This document shows, in pieces, positions 1-8,020 of a DNA stretch of 47,550 nt (position 1 is its first letter; every line of letters begins with the position of its first letter). The DNA is from Gloeothece verrucosa PCC 7822 (lineage in GTDB: Bacteria; Cyanobacteriota; Cyanobacteriia; Cyanobacteriales; Microcystaceae): contig NC_014503.1 of NCBI RefSeq assembly GCF_000147335.1, forward strand, positions 1 through 47,550. Reading direction: 5' to 3'. The notes under the pieces were generated by a model. It did no database searches. It was not told the origin of the DNA and saw only the letters and a program-made list of their open reading frames with translations. Both the position numbers and the translations under genes were made by a program.

Positions 1-7
1 TAAACAG

Positions 8-757
8 ATGAATAAAAAAAATCAACCTATTAATCCAATGACTCAAAAGGTTGAGTATTTAATGAGAGCGATTTATTTTGTAGAAACTAAATTAGGAGAA
101 TTAGAAACAAGTTTACTTGAAATTAAAAATCGTTCTTCTTCCTCTAATCATGATTTACCCAATGCTGCTAGGGTGACTGGTTTTTTACAACAAGCTAAAG
201 TAAATAAAGTTGAGTTATCCGAATCTCAGTTAATAGAAGTATATAATGAAATTCCACAACTTTTGTCAGCTTATGCCGTAAAAGTGGCGTTAACGCCTGA
301 AAGTTTTCGAGAACCCACTGAGGGGAATATTTTTTTAGAAGAAAGTGAAACGGGGAATTATTGGATTATCCGCACAGGTAATGAAATTCATTTGTTAGTT
401 CCTAAAGTCAGTCTTAAGTTTGATATTTATAAATTAAAAACAGTTCAACATTTATTTAGTTTTCAAGGAGAAGTAAAAAGTCAAAACTCAGAATTTTTCT
501 TAATGAGTCCGGCTAAGGTTTCTTGGTTATCCAATGGAAAACAATGGAAGCTGGAAGATAAAGGAGAACTGTATTTATTAGGATTAGGGGAAATTTTTCA
601 AGGAAGTCAAGAAAGGGATGGGAGGTTACAAGAACGCCAAAAATTATTATGTTTATTGGAACAAGTATTAAAAGAAAATCAGGTGTTACGTTCTCAAATG
701 GAAGGGTTACAAAGTCGTTTAGAGGTTATTGAGGAGGGGGTTAAGGATGCTTTCTAA
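8..757 (+). CDS. Soluble protein with the shared YW-LVP domain
   Basis: Unrecognised 249-aa protein with no signal peptide or membrane segment. Residues about 75-192 form a domain that recurs in four other proteins of this window. Its landmarks here are NYWII (117-121), LLVP (129-132), LFSFQG (149-154), SPAKVS (167-172) and W180. Residues 200-245 are Glu/Gln/Leu-rich and likely a coiled coil. The ATG is at 8-10, and the leader TAAACAGATGAA also precedes the gene at 4643. The stop overlaps the start of the next gene by 11 bases, so translation is probably coupled. If the window is circular, this gene directly follows the membrane protein at 45948-47534. A cytoplasmic adaptor of the tubulin/Hsp70-like module is the most natural reading; the function is inferred from context only. 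Confidence 0.85.
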   Translation: MNKKNQPINPMTQKVEYLMRAIYFVETKLGELETSLLEIKNRSSSSNHDLPNAARVTGFLQQAKVNKVELSESQLIEVYNEIPQLLSAYAVKVALTPESFREPTEGNIFLEESETGNYWIIRTGNEIHLLVPKVSLKFDIYKLKTVQHLFSFQGEVKSQNSEFFLMSPAKVSWLSNGKQWKLEDKGELYLLGLGEIFQGSQERDGRLQERQKLLCLLEQVLKENQVLRSQMEGLQSRLEVIEEGVKDAF

Positions 758-3239
758 TGTTAGGGTAATTGCTTCTGCTGTCAAGGAAGGAAAAAGTTTA
801 CCGTTGTTGCTTTATGATGATGATATAGCAAGGCAATGGCAGGAAAATACTGAGAATATTTTAATTTATAAACGGAAAACTTTAGCGTCTTTATCTCCAG
901 AAGAATTAGAGGATTTAAAAAATAATCGAGAGGTTATTGTCGTTGAAAAAAATGATTTATTTTTAGACGAGTTGTATTTTATTTATTTAGATGAGGCGTT
1001 ACCGGGTGGTTTATTACCAGAAACGAAAAATAATGATTCAATTATTTTTAATGATAGACGGGTAACGCCGCTAATTCCGTTAAATCAGATATTGTTGGAT
1101 TATTTTACCCCTGAAGATTTGGTCAGTAAAATTAAGTTTCAAATGCTTAAGGGAGAGGAAAATAAAGTCCGTTTAACCCTCAATTTACCTTTGAGTGGGA
1201 TACAGTCAGATAAGAGTAATGAGAATCCGAAAGTTTATTCTTTATCTAAAGATTATACCCTGTTTGAGAAAAATTTACTGACAGACCAGTTGCCGGTGTT
1301 GGAGGTTTGGCCGAATTTTCAGGCGCAGGGATGGAAGGAGTATTATGGGTTTTATTATGATGCAGAATTGGGTGAGTCAACGTTTCAAGTTAGTTTTCCT
1401 AATGCTCGATATACTCACTCTTTTAAACAAGGAATGGGAACTTATCAAATGGTGCATTTAGAGTCTTTTCCTGAGTGCATTCATTGTTTAGATGGGGATA
1501 AAACTATTATTGGGTTAATTTTACTGAAGTCCCCCGAAACGGTGGAGTTAAAAAAGAAGTGGAAAGTTGGGGTTGATTTTGAAGCTTTGTTTACTAATGT
1601 TTATGTTAATGATAAAGGGGTTGCTGAAGCGCTTAAAATGGAAGATTTATTGTATCAAGTGACGGAAAGTAACTCAGAAACTCGGTTAACTGTATTGTTT
1701 GAATATTTCATTCCTCAAGCTTTTCTCCCCAAGGAGAAACCATTGCCTTTGCCAACTGTCCTGACGATGAATGGAAAAAATCCCCAGAATGAGAAGCTAT
1801 TACCGATTTTAGATGGTCGGATTTATGTGCCAGATAGTTCACGATTTGACCCCAAGGAAGAGTGGGTTAAAACTGATTTAAAATGGTCGGTTAATAATCT
1901 CCCTTATATAGAAGTATTTTTAAAACATTTAGCATTACATATTACAGCATTAGCCGCTTATTCAGGGGTAAGGGAAATCGAATGGTTTTTGTCTTATCCT
2001 TCCCCCTTATCCCGACGATATAAAAGATTATATGTTTCTCTTTGGCAAGATTTAACAACCGAACTGGAAAAAACTACAGGGATTATTCAAAAAAGTCCTG
2101 ATTTTAATTTTAATAACCTCCGTTCTGACAGTTTAGCTTTTGCTCAGTATTTTCGGGATTTTGAGGAGTATGATTTAGTTTATACAACTTGTGTTTATCT
2201 TTTAGATAGGACTGCTGATATTGGCATTTGGGAAGATAATCAACTGATTCATCAGACGACAATTTCATTAGGGGAAAAAGATTTATTCAGAGATTTTTTG
2301 CGAAGTAATCTTAAATTCGTTGAACAAAAATTCAAGCTTGACCCCCTTGACCGCAGGAGATGGAAAGATTTAACGAGAGAAGCTTTTGAGCGAAAGTTAA
2401 ATGTTTGGATACGTTGGGAAAGTCATCATTGGTTAAAAAGTGAAAGAATTTTATTACAGGATGACCCAGATTTACAGGGTTTAGTACGACTGACGAGTAT
2501 AGGGTTAGCGGGATTATATTATTATGTGGGAATTATTCTTGAAGTTCTCGGCCGTGAGGGGAAATATAAACGGAATAAAATTACTCCAGTTTATCTGGGG
2601 GGAAGAGGGTCACATATTTTAAATTGGTTAGATAATCGAGGCGTATTTAATAAAAATTCCGAAATTAATGAATTATTTAGTCGGATGTTAAGTGCCGGTT
2701 CTGGGTTTGAAGATACTGAAGAATTAACACGCTTATCTCGGCATTTGGGGGATGAAGTGGCCTGTGGGTTAGTGTTGAATGATACAAGGTTAAGTCAAAT
2801 AGAAAATAATATTAATGAGGGCTTAATTGCTGGAGAAGATTTTCTCTTGAAAGTTTTTAATAATCGGGAAAACCAAGAGAACACTAAAAGGATTAGTAGG
2901 GAATCTCGTTTAAAACTTGAAGAGGGTGAGGAAGTAATAGATTTTAAAATACCAGAATTAGTGCAGTTACCAAAGTTTTTATATGAGTTTCATAAGGCGC
3001 TGAGGGATTTGGATATTGAGGAAATTACGCCGCTTAAAGGTTATGTTCGTTCCCCTGAACGAGACAAGAATAAGAAGTTATGGGATGAGACTCAAAGACA
3101 TTTAGAAAGCTATTTGTTGAATAAAAAAGAACATTTTTCTAGAGAACCACCATTTATTTTAGGATTGAAGGCGTTGTTACAGGTTTTAGGACAGGAGTGG
3201 GTGGAGTCGGGGACTTATGATGAGGAGCAATCGAGGTAA
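747..3239 (+). CDS. Hsp70/actin-like protein with degenerate nucleotide motifs
   Basis: Protein of 830 aa, a clear paralogue of the C-terminal three quarters of the 41284-44646 product. They share long runs such as LYFI-LDEALPG, LLDYFTPEDL and ITPLKGYVRSPERDKNKK. The ATPase landmarks can be found but are damaged. Phosphate-1 reads VGVDFEALFTN where the paralogue has VGVDLGTSFTN. Phosphate-2 reads VYLLDRTAD instead of IDLGGGTSD. The adenosine motif GGRGS is kept. It also lacks the roughly 280-residue N-terminal region of the paralogue. I chose ATG 747 because GAGGAGGGGG lies six bases upstream; an in-frame TTG at 729 is the alternative. It probably does not hydrolyse ATP and may be a structural or regulatory partner of the active paralogue (inference). 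It overlaps the next gene by 23 bases. Confidence 0.85.
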   Translation: MLSNVRVIASAVKEGKSLPLLLYDDDIARQWQENTENILIYKRKTLASLSPEELEDLKNNREVIVVEKNDLFLDELYFIYLDEALPGGLLPETKNNDSIIFNDRRVTPLIPLNQILLDYFTPEDLVSKIKFQMLKGEENKVRLTLNLPLSGIQSDKSNENPKVYSLSKDYTLFEKNLLTDQLPVLEVWPNFQAQGWKEYYGFYYDAELGESTFQVSFPNARYTHSFKQGMGTYQMVHLESFPECIHCLDGDKTIIGLILLKSPETVELKKKWKVGVDFEALFTNVYVNDKGVAEALKMEDLLYQVTESNSETRLTVLFEYFIPQAFLPKEKPLPLPTVLTMNGKNPQNEKLLPILDGRIYVPDSSRFDPKEEWVKTDLKWSVNNLPYIEVFLKHLALHITALAAYSGVREIEWFLSYPSPLSRRYKRLYVSLWQDLTTELEKTTGIIQKSPDFNFNNLRSDSLAFAQYFRDFEEYDLVYTTCVYLLDRTADIGIWEDNQLIHQTTISLGEKDLFRDFLRSNLKFVEQKFKLDPLDRRRWKDLTREAFERKLNVWIRWESHHWLKSERILLQDDPDLQGLVRLTSIGLAGLYYYVGIILEVLGREGKYKRNKITPVYLGGRGSHILNWLDNRGVFNKNSEINELFSRMLSAGSGFEDTEELTRLSRHLGDEVACGLVLNDTRLSQIENNINEGLIAGEDFLLKVFNNRENQENTKRISRESRLKLEEGEEVIDFKIPELVQLPKFLYEFHKALRDLDIEEITPLKGYVRSPERDKNKKLWDETQRHLESYLLNKKEHFSREPPFILGLKALLQVLGQEWVESGTYDEEQSR

Positions 3240-4566
3240 ATATTGGCTAATTTTAGGATTATTTTTCTTCTCTTTTGATGGCTATTTATGCTATAATTAT
3301 ATAAGCCTTGCTGAAAAGAAAGAAACGGTTGTAAATGAGAAAAAACTCAAAGGAGATGAGCATCTTTTACTTGAAAAAATGGAGCAATTAAATATTTCTT
3401 ATTCTGCCTTTGAGCGGAGTTTGAATAAGTTTATTGATGACTTAGATAAAGTAAATCGAAAAGAACTTAGTCCAAACGACGTTGATTATCAAAATCCTCG
3501 TGAAAAACTTGAGCAATTAAAAAGAGCAACTGAGCAGTTGAGAGAGCAATTAGCGGCTAACAATCATCAAGAGATTGATTTAATAATTCAGATCATAGAA
3601 AAAAAATTAGATCCCTTTTTTCAATTGTTAGGTAATAAAATTGATGTCAAGCATCTTTATAAGGTTCAAATATTTCTAAATATTCCAGGTCGTCTCAATA
3701 CTAATCAACAGTTAAATAAGGCAATTATTTATTTAAGTAATCAGAATAAAGACTTAAAAAAACATCTAAAAAAAGCCAATCAAACCTTAGATCCATCTCC
3801 GATAAAAGGAGAAGTAATTATCGTAATTTTATTAACTTTTTGGATTTTTATTTTTATCCTCATCATCATTAAAGATAAAATCTTGACTCGGCTTTATCAA
3901 TATCAATCAGAAGAGAACTTATTTGATAAACCAGAGTTAATCGAAAAACATATTGAAGAGTCCATCCAGGGAATAGACGGGTTAATTAATCAGCCTTTTT
4001 TACCCGATAATGAAGCTAAATATAATGAAGAATTAGAAAATATTAAGAAAAGTATTGAGCAAATTAAAGCAGAAATTTATCAAGCCCAAAATATTCTCCT
4101 GTTGCCGCCTGTAGAAGAATTTACTGCGGAATCAATTCCACAACCCCCAAAACTTATCCCTGCTAAAAATGAAGAATTTACGCTTTTATATGAAGAGTTA
4201 GTTTTGTCTTATAATCAGAATCCCAATTTTTATGCTCCTAATGCGCTCAGGGTTTCTCAAACCGATGAAACTATAATCAACCCCAATTACGAAAGACAGA
4301 AAAAACCGAGGTTAAGCCTTCAAACTAATGGGATGTATTGGCTTATCCCTGTAAAAAATGTAACTTATCTAGTTCCTATAAAAACCTTAAAATTAAATGA
4401 GAATAACTTTCAGTTTTTTGAAGAATTATTTATTTGTTTTGGCTATCAGCCAGATTTTTCTAAAAGATTTAAATTGCTCAAACCAGCAGTCATTAGAGCA
4501 AGCGGCGAAGAGTGGGAATTAACCGAAAAAGGGGTTTTACAGTTTGAATCAGGGGAGTATGCTTGA
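3217..4566 (+). CDS. Two-TM membrane protein with cytoplasmic YW-LVP domain
   Basis: Protein of 449 aa. A hydrophobic segment at 8-27 and a second at 198-219 bracket an external region of about 170 residues. That region (around 70-115) resembles residues 70-110 of the 45948-47534 product: both have a DxDYQNPREKLEQL-like stretch with Asn/Thr-Pro-Arg. Residues 145-172 align with the peptidoglycan-binding-like part of that paralogue but have lost its DGxFG core. After the second membrane helix come a coiled coil (230-292) and the shared domain (321-445), with MYWLI, YLVP, LFICFGY, KPAVI and W433. The topology predicts the shared domain in the cytoplasm. The start overlaps the upstream Hsp70-like gene and is preceded by GTGGAGTCGGGG. 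The role is unknown; it is probably a trans-membrane connector of the module. Confidence 0.82.
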   Translation: MMRSNRGKYWLILGLFFFSFDGYLCYNYISLAEKKETVVNEKKLKGDEHLLLEKMEQLNISYSAFERSLNKFIDDLDKVNRKELSPNDVDYQNPREKLEQLKRATEQLREQLAANNHQEIDLIIQIIEKKLDPFFQLLGNKIDVKHLYKVQIFLNIPGRLNTNQQLNKAIIYLSNQNKDLKKHLKKANQTLDPSPIKGEVIIVILLTFWIFIFILIIIKDKILTRLYQYQSEENLFDKPELIEKHIEESIQGIDGLINQPFLPDNEAKYNEELENIKKSIEQIKAEIYQAQNILLLPPVEEFTAESIPQPPKLIPAKNEEFTLLYEELVLSYNQNPNFYAPNALRVSQTDETIINPNYERQKKPRLSLQTNGMYWLIPVKNVTYLVPIKTLKLNENNFQFFEELFICFGYQPDFSKRFKLLKPAVIRASGEEWELTEKGVLQFESGEYA

Positions 4567-4642
4567 ACTTCTGCCCAGTTCCTTTTGCTTCTAAGCTAAG
4601 ATAGAACCGAAAGCAATACTGATTTAATTAAAGCCTAAACAG

Positions 4643-6184
4643 ATGAATTATAATAAAAAATGGACTTGTGACGGAATTCCGAAAAATCCCAAATACCAAG
4701 GAAAAGGTAAGTCTCACTCTCCCGTTGAAAATCGTCCCAATTATCCCCATTGTGTTGATTGTGGGTTGCCACGAGAAGCTATGATAAAACCAGGAGGAGG
4801 AGGGTCTAAAATAGGGTTAATGCTAGGGGGAGCGACGGTTATTTTGGCTTTGGGGGGAGTGGCGGCTTATGGGTTGCGCTCTCAATTTGTGAAGCCTTCT
4901 AGTTCGAGTCAATGTATGGTTAGTGGACCCAACCTAGAAACGGAACGGGTTAGCAGTGGGGAACGAAACTTATTTTCTCAGAATAATATTAATTTAGATC
5001 TTAAGCGGGGGATTGAGGATTTTAAGCTGGGAAATTATGAAACGGCGGCAAAGTTTTTTGAAAAAGCAAAAGAAGCCGCTCGAACAGACCCTGAACCGAA
5101 AATTTATTATAATAATGCTTTAGCAAGGTATAAAAAATCTCCCTTTAAAGTAGCGGTTGTCGTACCCATTGATAATAAAGGCACTTCCGCCCAAGAAATT
5201 TTGCGGGGGGTAGCGGATGCTCAGGAAAAGTTCAATCAAAACGGGGGGGCAGAAAATCGCTTGTTGGAAGTAATGATTTTTAATGATGGAAATGACCCCC
5301 AGGTTGCCGCTAGAATTGCTCAACAAATTAGTCAGGATGATACAATTTTGGGGGTGATTGGGCATAATTCTAGTGAGGCTTCTCAGGCGGCATTGCCTTG
5401 CTATCAAGAGAAGGGGATAGCAATGATTTCTCCCACTTCTACCAGTACCTCTCTAAAAGGAAATACTTTTTTTCGGACAGTGGCCAATGATGGAGTTACG
5501 GCAAAGGTTATGGGTGATTACCTTACCAATGATTTAAATGCCAAAAATATTATTATTTTTTATGATTCTCAGAGTAATTATAGTAAAAGCCTTTTGCAGG
5601 AAATAGAAAGTCAATTACCCCCTGCGATAATTAAAGACCGGATAGATATTAATCCTCCTGATTTTGATGTTAAGGCAAATGTAGACAGCAGTATTCAGGC
5701 AGGAGGAGACACGGCAATTTTACTACCTAGTACGGAGACAACATCGGTAGCCATTAGAATTGCTGAGGAAATTAAGGGAAGAATGAAAATATTAGGGGGT
5801 GACGCGCTTTATCTCCCAGATACGTTAATTCAGGGAGGAAATGCCGTTGAGAATATGGTGGTGGTTGCACCCGTTACCCCTTCTGATAATTACCAAACCG
5901 AAGCAAACCCGTCTTGGGGAGGACAGATTAATTGGCGGACGGTGGCGGGTTTTGATGCAACTGAGGCATTGATTGAAGCGATTAAAAACAGTCCCACTAA
6001 TCCAACTCGCCAAAATATTCCAACAAATTTAGCCTCTATCAACGTAAATTCTGAAGCTTCTGGGAAAGCGTTGCAGTTTCAGGAGGGAGAACGTTCTTCT
6101 CAACCGGTTTTGGTCATAGCGAGTAAAGATGCTCCGGCTCCAAAAGGTGCTGAATTTGGCTTTAAGCCCTTGTCTAAACCTTAG
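4643..6184 (+). CDS. Tethered periplasmic-binding-protein sensor with cytoplasmic Cys cluster
   Basis: Protein of 513 aa. The N terminus (1-50) is a small Cys motif with one Cys near residue 9 and a CVDC pair near 37-40, plus a conserved-looking GIPKNP and GLPREAM, suggesting a zinc-ribbon-like fold. A single membrane helix follows at about 54-77. Then come one TPR-like helical pair (about 115-160) and a type-I periplasmic ligand-binding domain of the branched-chain amino-acid receptor class (from AVVVPIDNKG to about 490, with GVIGHNSSEAS, AMISPTSTST and FRTVANDG). No permease or ATPase subunits of an ABC transporter are nearby, so it more likely senses than imports. N-in topology would put the Cys cluster in the cytoplasm. 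A 76-base gap separates it from the previous gene; the leader CTAAACAGATGAA matches the one at base 8. Confidence 0.85.
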   Translation: MNYNKKWTCDGIPKNPKYQGKGKSHSPVENRPNYPHCVDCGLPREAMIKPGGGGSKIGLMLGGATVILALGGVAAYGLRSQFVKPSSSSQCMVSGPNLETERVSSGERNLFSQNNINLDLKRGIEDFKLGNYETAAKFFEKAKEAARTDPEPKIYYNNALARYKKSPFKVAVVVPIDNKGTSAQEILRGVADAQEKFNQNGGAENRLLEVMIFNDGNDPQVAARIAQQISQDDTILGVIGHNSSEASQAALPCYQEKGIAMISPTSTSTSLKGNTFFRTVANDGVTAKVMGDYLTNDLNAKNIIIFYDSQSNYSKSLLQEIESQLPPAIIKDRIDINPPDFDVKANVDSSIQAGGDTAILLPSTETTSVAIRIAEEIKGRMKILGGDALYLPDTLIQGGNAVENMVVVAPVTPSDNYQTEANPSWGGQINWRTVAGFDATEALIEAIKNSPTNPTRQNIPTNLASINVNSEASGKALQFQEGERSSQPVLVIASKDAPAPKGAEFGFKPLSKP

Positions 6185-6199
6185 TCAAAAAATTTTTTT

Positions 6200-8020
6200 A
6201 TGGAACAGCAAGAACAAGAATTAATTAAGCGGCTAATTGAGTTGGAAAAGAAATTTCAAGCCTTAGAAAAAGCCTTGGAAGAGGGGAGTCATCCTTGGGG
6301 GATGCTGAAAGCTTCCCGGGTCGTTGGAGGGGTTATTGGGGAAAAACTCTCTATGTTGAATATTACGAGCGAGCAGTTAGTGGATTTATATCAAGATTGT
6401 CCACAGGTGTTGGCAGCAGTAGCGATTAAAGTGTCTTTAATGTCACAGAGTTATGAGAACCCATTAGCAGGGGAGATTTGTCTGGAAAAAACGGGTAATG
6501 GCAATTATTGGGTAATTGGGACTGAAGCGGAGAACTTTTGGTTAGTTCCCAAGGATACGATTAAAATTAATGCTCAGATGATGAAAACGGTTGAATCTTT
6601 GTTTAAGTGTGAGGGGTATCAAGCTTCTCAGACGAAGGAGTTTACCTTGATTCAAGCGGCTCAAGTGTCGAGAAGTCCTGACGGGGAACAATGGGTTTTA
6701 GAAGAGTTAGGTATATTAGATTTTAGGGATAGGTCTGTGGGTTCCCAATTACGAGAAGAATTGACCCAGATGCGAGAAGAAAGATTACAAATTGGGTTTC
6801 AGTTGAAACAATTAAATCAAGATTTTTGGTATTTTAAGCATGAGTTAGGACAGTTAATAGAAATGCGACCAGGAGAAGTCGATTCGTTGCAGGAGCAGCT
6901 AATGATTGCCACCCAGGAGCGCGATGAACTTAAGATGAAGGTAGAAGAGTTGCAGCAGCAGCTAATGATTGTCAGCAAAGAGCGTCTAAAATTGGAGAGG
7001 AAGGTTGAGCAGTTGTTTGAATTGATGAGCAAGTCTCAACCTATCCCTTCACAAGAGCTAGAAATTGAGCAAGAAGAACAAGAATCAGAGCCTTCAGAAG
7101 ACTTATCTAAAAAATGGAAAAGGGTGGAATTAGTGCAGACATTAGAGAAACATACAGATTCTGTGCGGACTTTGGCAGTTGGGTGTTGGAAGGAATCTGA
7201 GGAAACACATCGTATAATTGCTAGTGGTGGATATGATAATACGATTAGGCTGTGGAATTGGCAAACAGGAGAATTGATTGAAACTGTGTCTGTAGCTGCT
7301 AGAGTTAATAAGCTTGCCATTAGTCCTATTGCACCTATCCTGGTGAGTGGTAGCGACCTGCGTTATTTGCAAGTATGGGATCTGTTAAAGGATGAGACAA
7401 AATTTTTAAAGCGTCATTCTGACCGCATCCTTGCAGTGGTGATTAGTCCTGATGGAAAAACCTTAGCGAGTGGGGGAGCAGACAAAAAGCTGAATATTTG
7501 GAATTTGCCAAGTGGCGAATTTCGCCAGACACTGACAGAAGAGGATAGTGCGATTTGTTGTTTAGCGATTAGTTCGGATGGGAAAATTTTAGTCAGTAGT
7601 AATGGCAACAATACAATTAAGCGCTGGAATCTGGAGACGGGTAAGTTAGAGAAAAGTTTGGGTACATATATGGGGTTAATTTGGGATTTAGCTATCAGTC
7701 CGGCTGAGAATATATTAGCTTGTGGTTGTCGGGATAGGCTGGTTAAGGTGTTAAATTTAACTACGGGAGAAATGCTACATCAATTAAGGGGACATTCTAA
7801 AGAAGTTTATGCGGTAGCGTTTAGTCCTGATGGACAGACATTAGCGAGTGGAAGTTTCGATAATACGGTGAAGTTGTGGAGGGTAAAAACCGGTGAACTT
7901 TTATGTACATTAACCGGACATCAAAGTGATGTTTATGGGGTGGCGTTTAGTCCGGATGGGCGTTTTTTGGTAAGTGGGGGAAGGGATAAATTAATTAAGA
8001 TTTGGAAACCGATGTTTTAA
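6200..8020 (+). CDS. YW-LVP domain / coiled coil / seven-blade WD40 protein
   Basis: Protein of 606 aa in three parts. Residues 58-177 are the shared domain (NYWVI 102-106, WLVPK, LFKCEGY 134-140, QAAQVS, W165). Residues 183-275 are a long coiled coil with heptads rich in EEL/QEQL. Residues 310-606 contain seven recognisable WD40 repeats, enough for a complete propeller; the clearest are GHSKEVYAVAFSPDGQTLAS and GHQSDVYGVAFSPDG. There is no signal peptide, so it is probably a cytoplasmic scaffold. It begins 15 bases after the sensor gene and is the last plus-strand gene of the run. Its 3' end overlaps by 26 bases the read-through end of the convergent WD40 gene on the minus strand. Similar N-terminal regions here and in the 8-757 product suggest common ancestry. 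Confidence 0.9.
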   Translation: MEQQEQELIKRLIELEKKFQALEKALEEGSHPWGMLKASRVVGGVIGEKLSMLNITSEQLVDLYQDCPQVLAAVAIKVSLMSQSYENPLAGEICLEKTGNGNYWVIGTEAENFWLVPKDTIKINAQMMKTVESLFKCEGYQASQTKEFTLIQAAQVSRSPDGEQWVLEELGILDFRDRSVGSQLREELTQMREERLQIGFQLKQLNQDFWYFKHELGQLIEMRPGEVDSLQEQLMIATQERDELKMKVEELQQQLMIVSKERLKLERKVEQLFELMSKSQPIPSQELEIEQEEQESEPSEDLSKKWKRVELVQTLEKHTDSVRTLAVGCWKESEETHRIIASGGYDNTIRLWNWQTGELIETVSVAARVNKLAISPIAPILVSGSDLRYLQVWDLLKDETKFLKRHSDRILAVVISPDGKTLASGGADKKLNIWNLPSGEFRQTLTEEDSAICCLAISSDGKILVSSNGNNTIKRWNLETGKLEKSLGTYMGLIWDLAISPAENILACGCRDRLVKVLNLTTGEMLHQLRGHSKEVYAVAFSPDGQTLASGSFDNTVKLWRVKTGELLCTLTGHQSDVYGVAFSPDGRFLVSGGRDKLIKIWKPMF

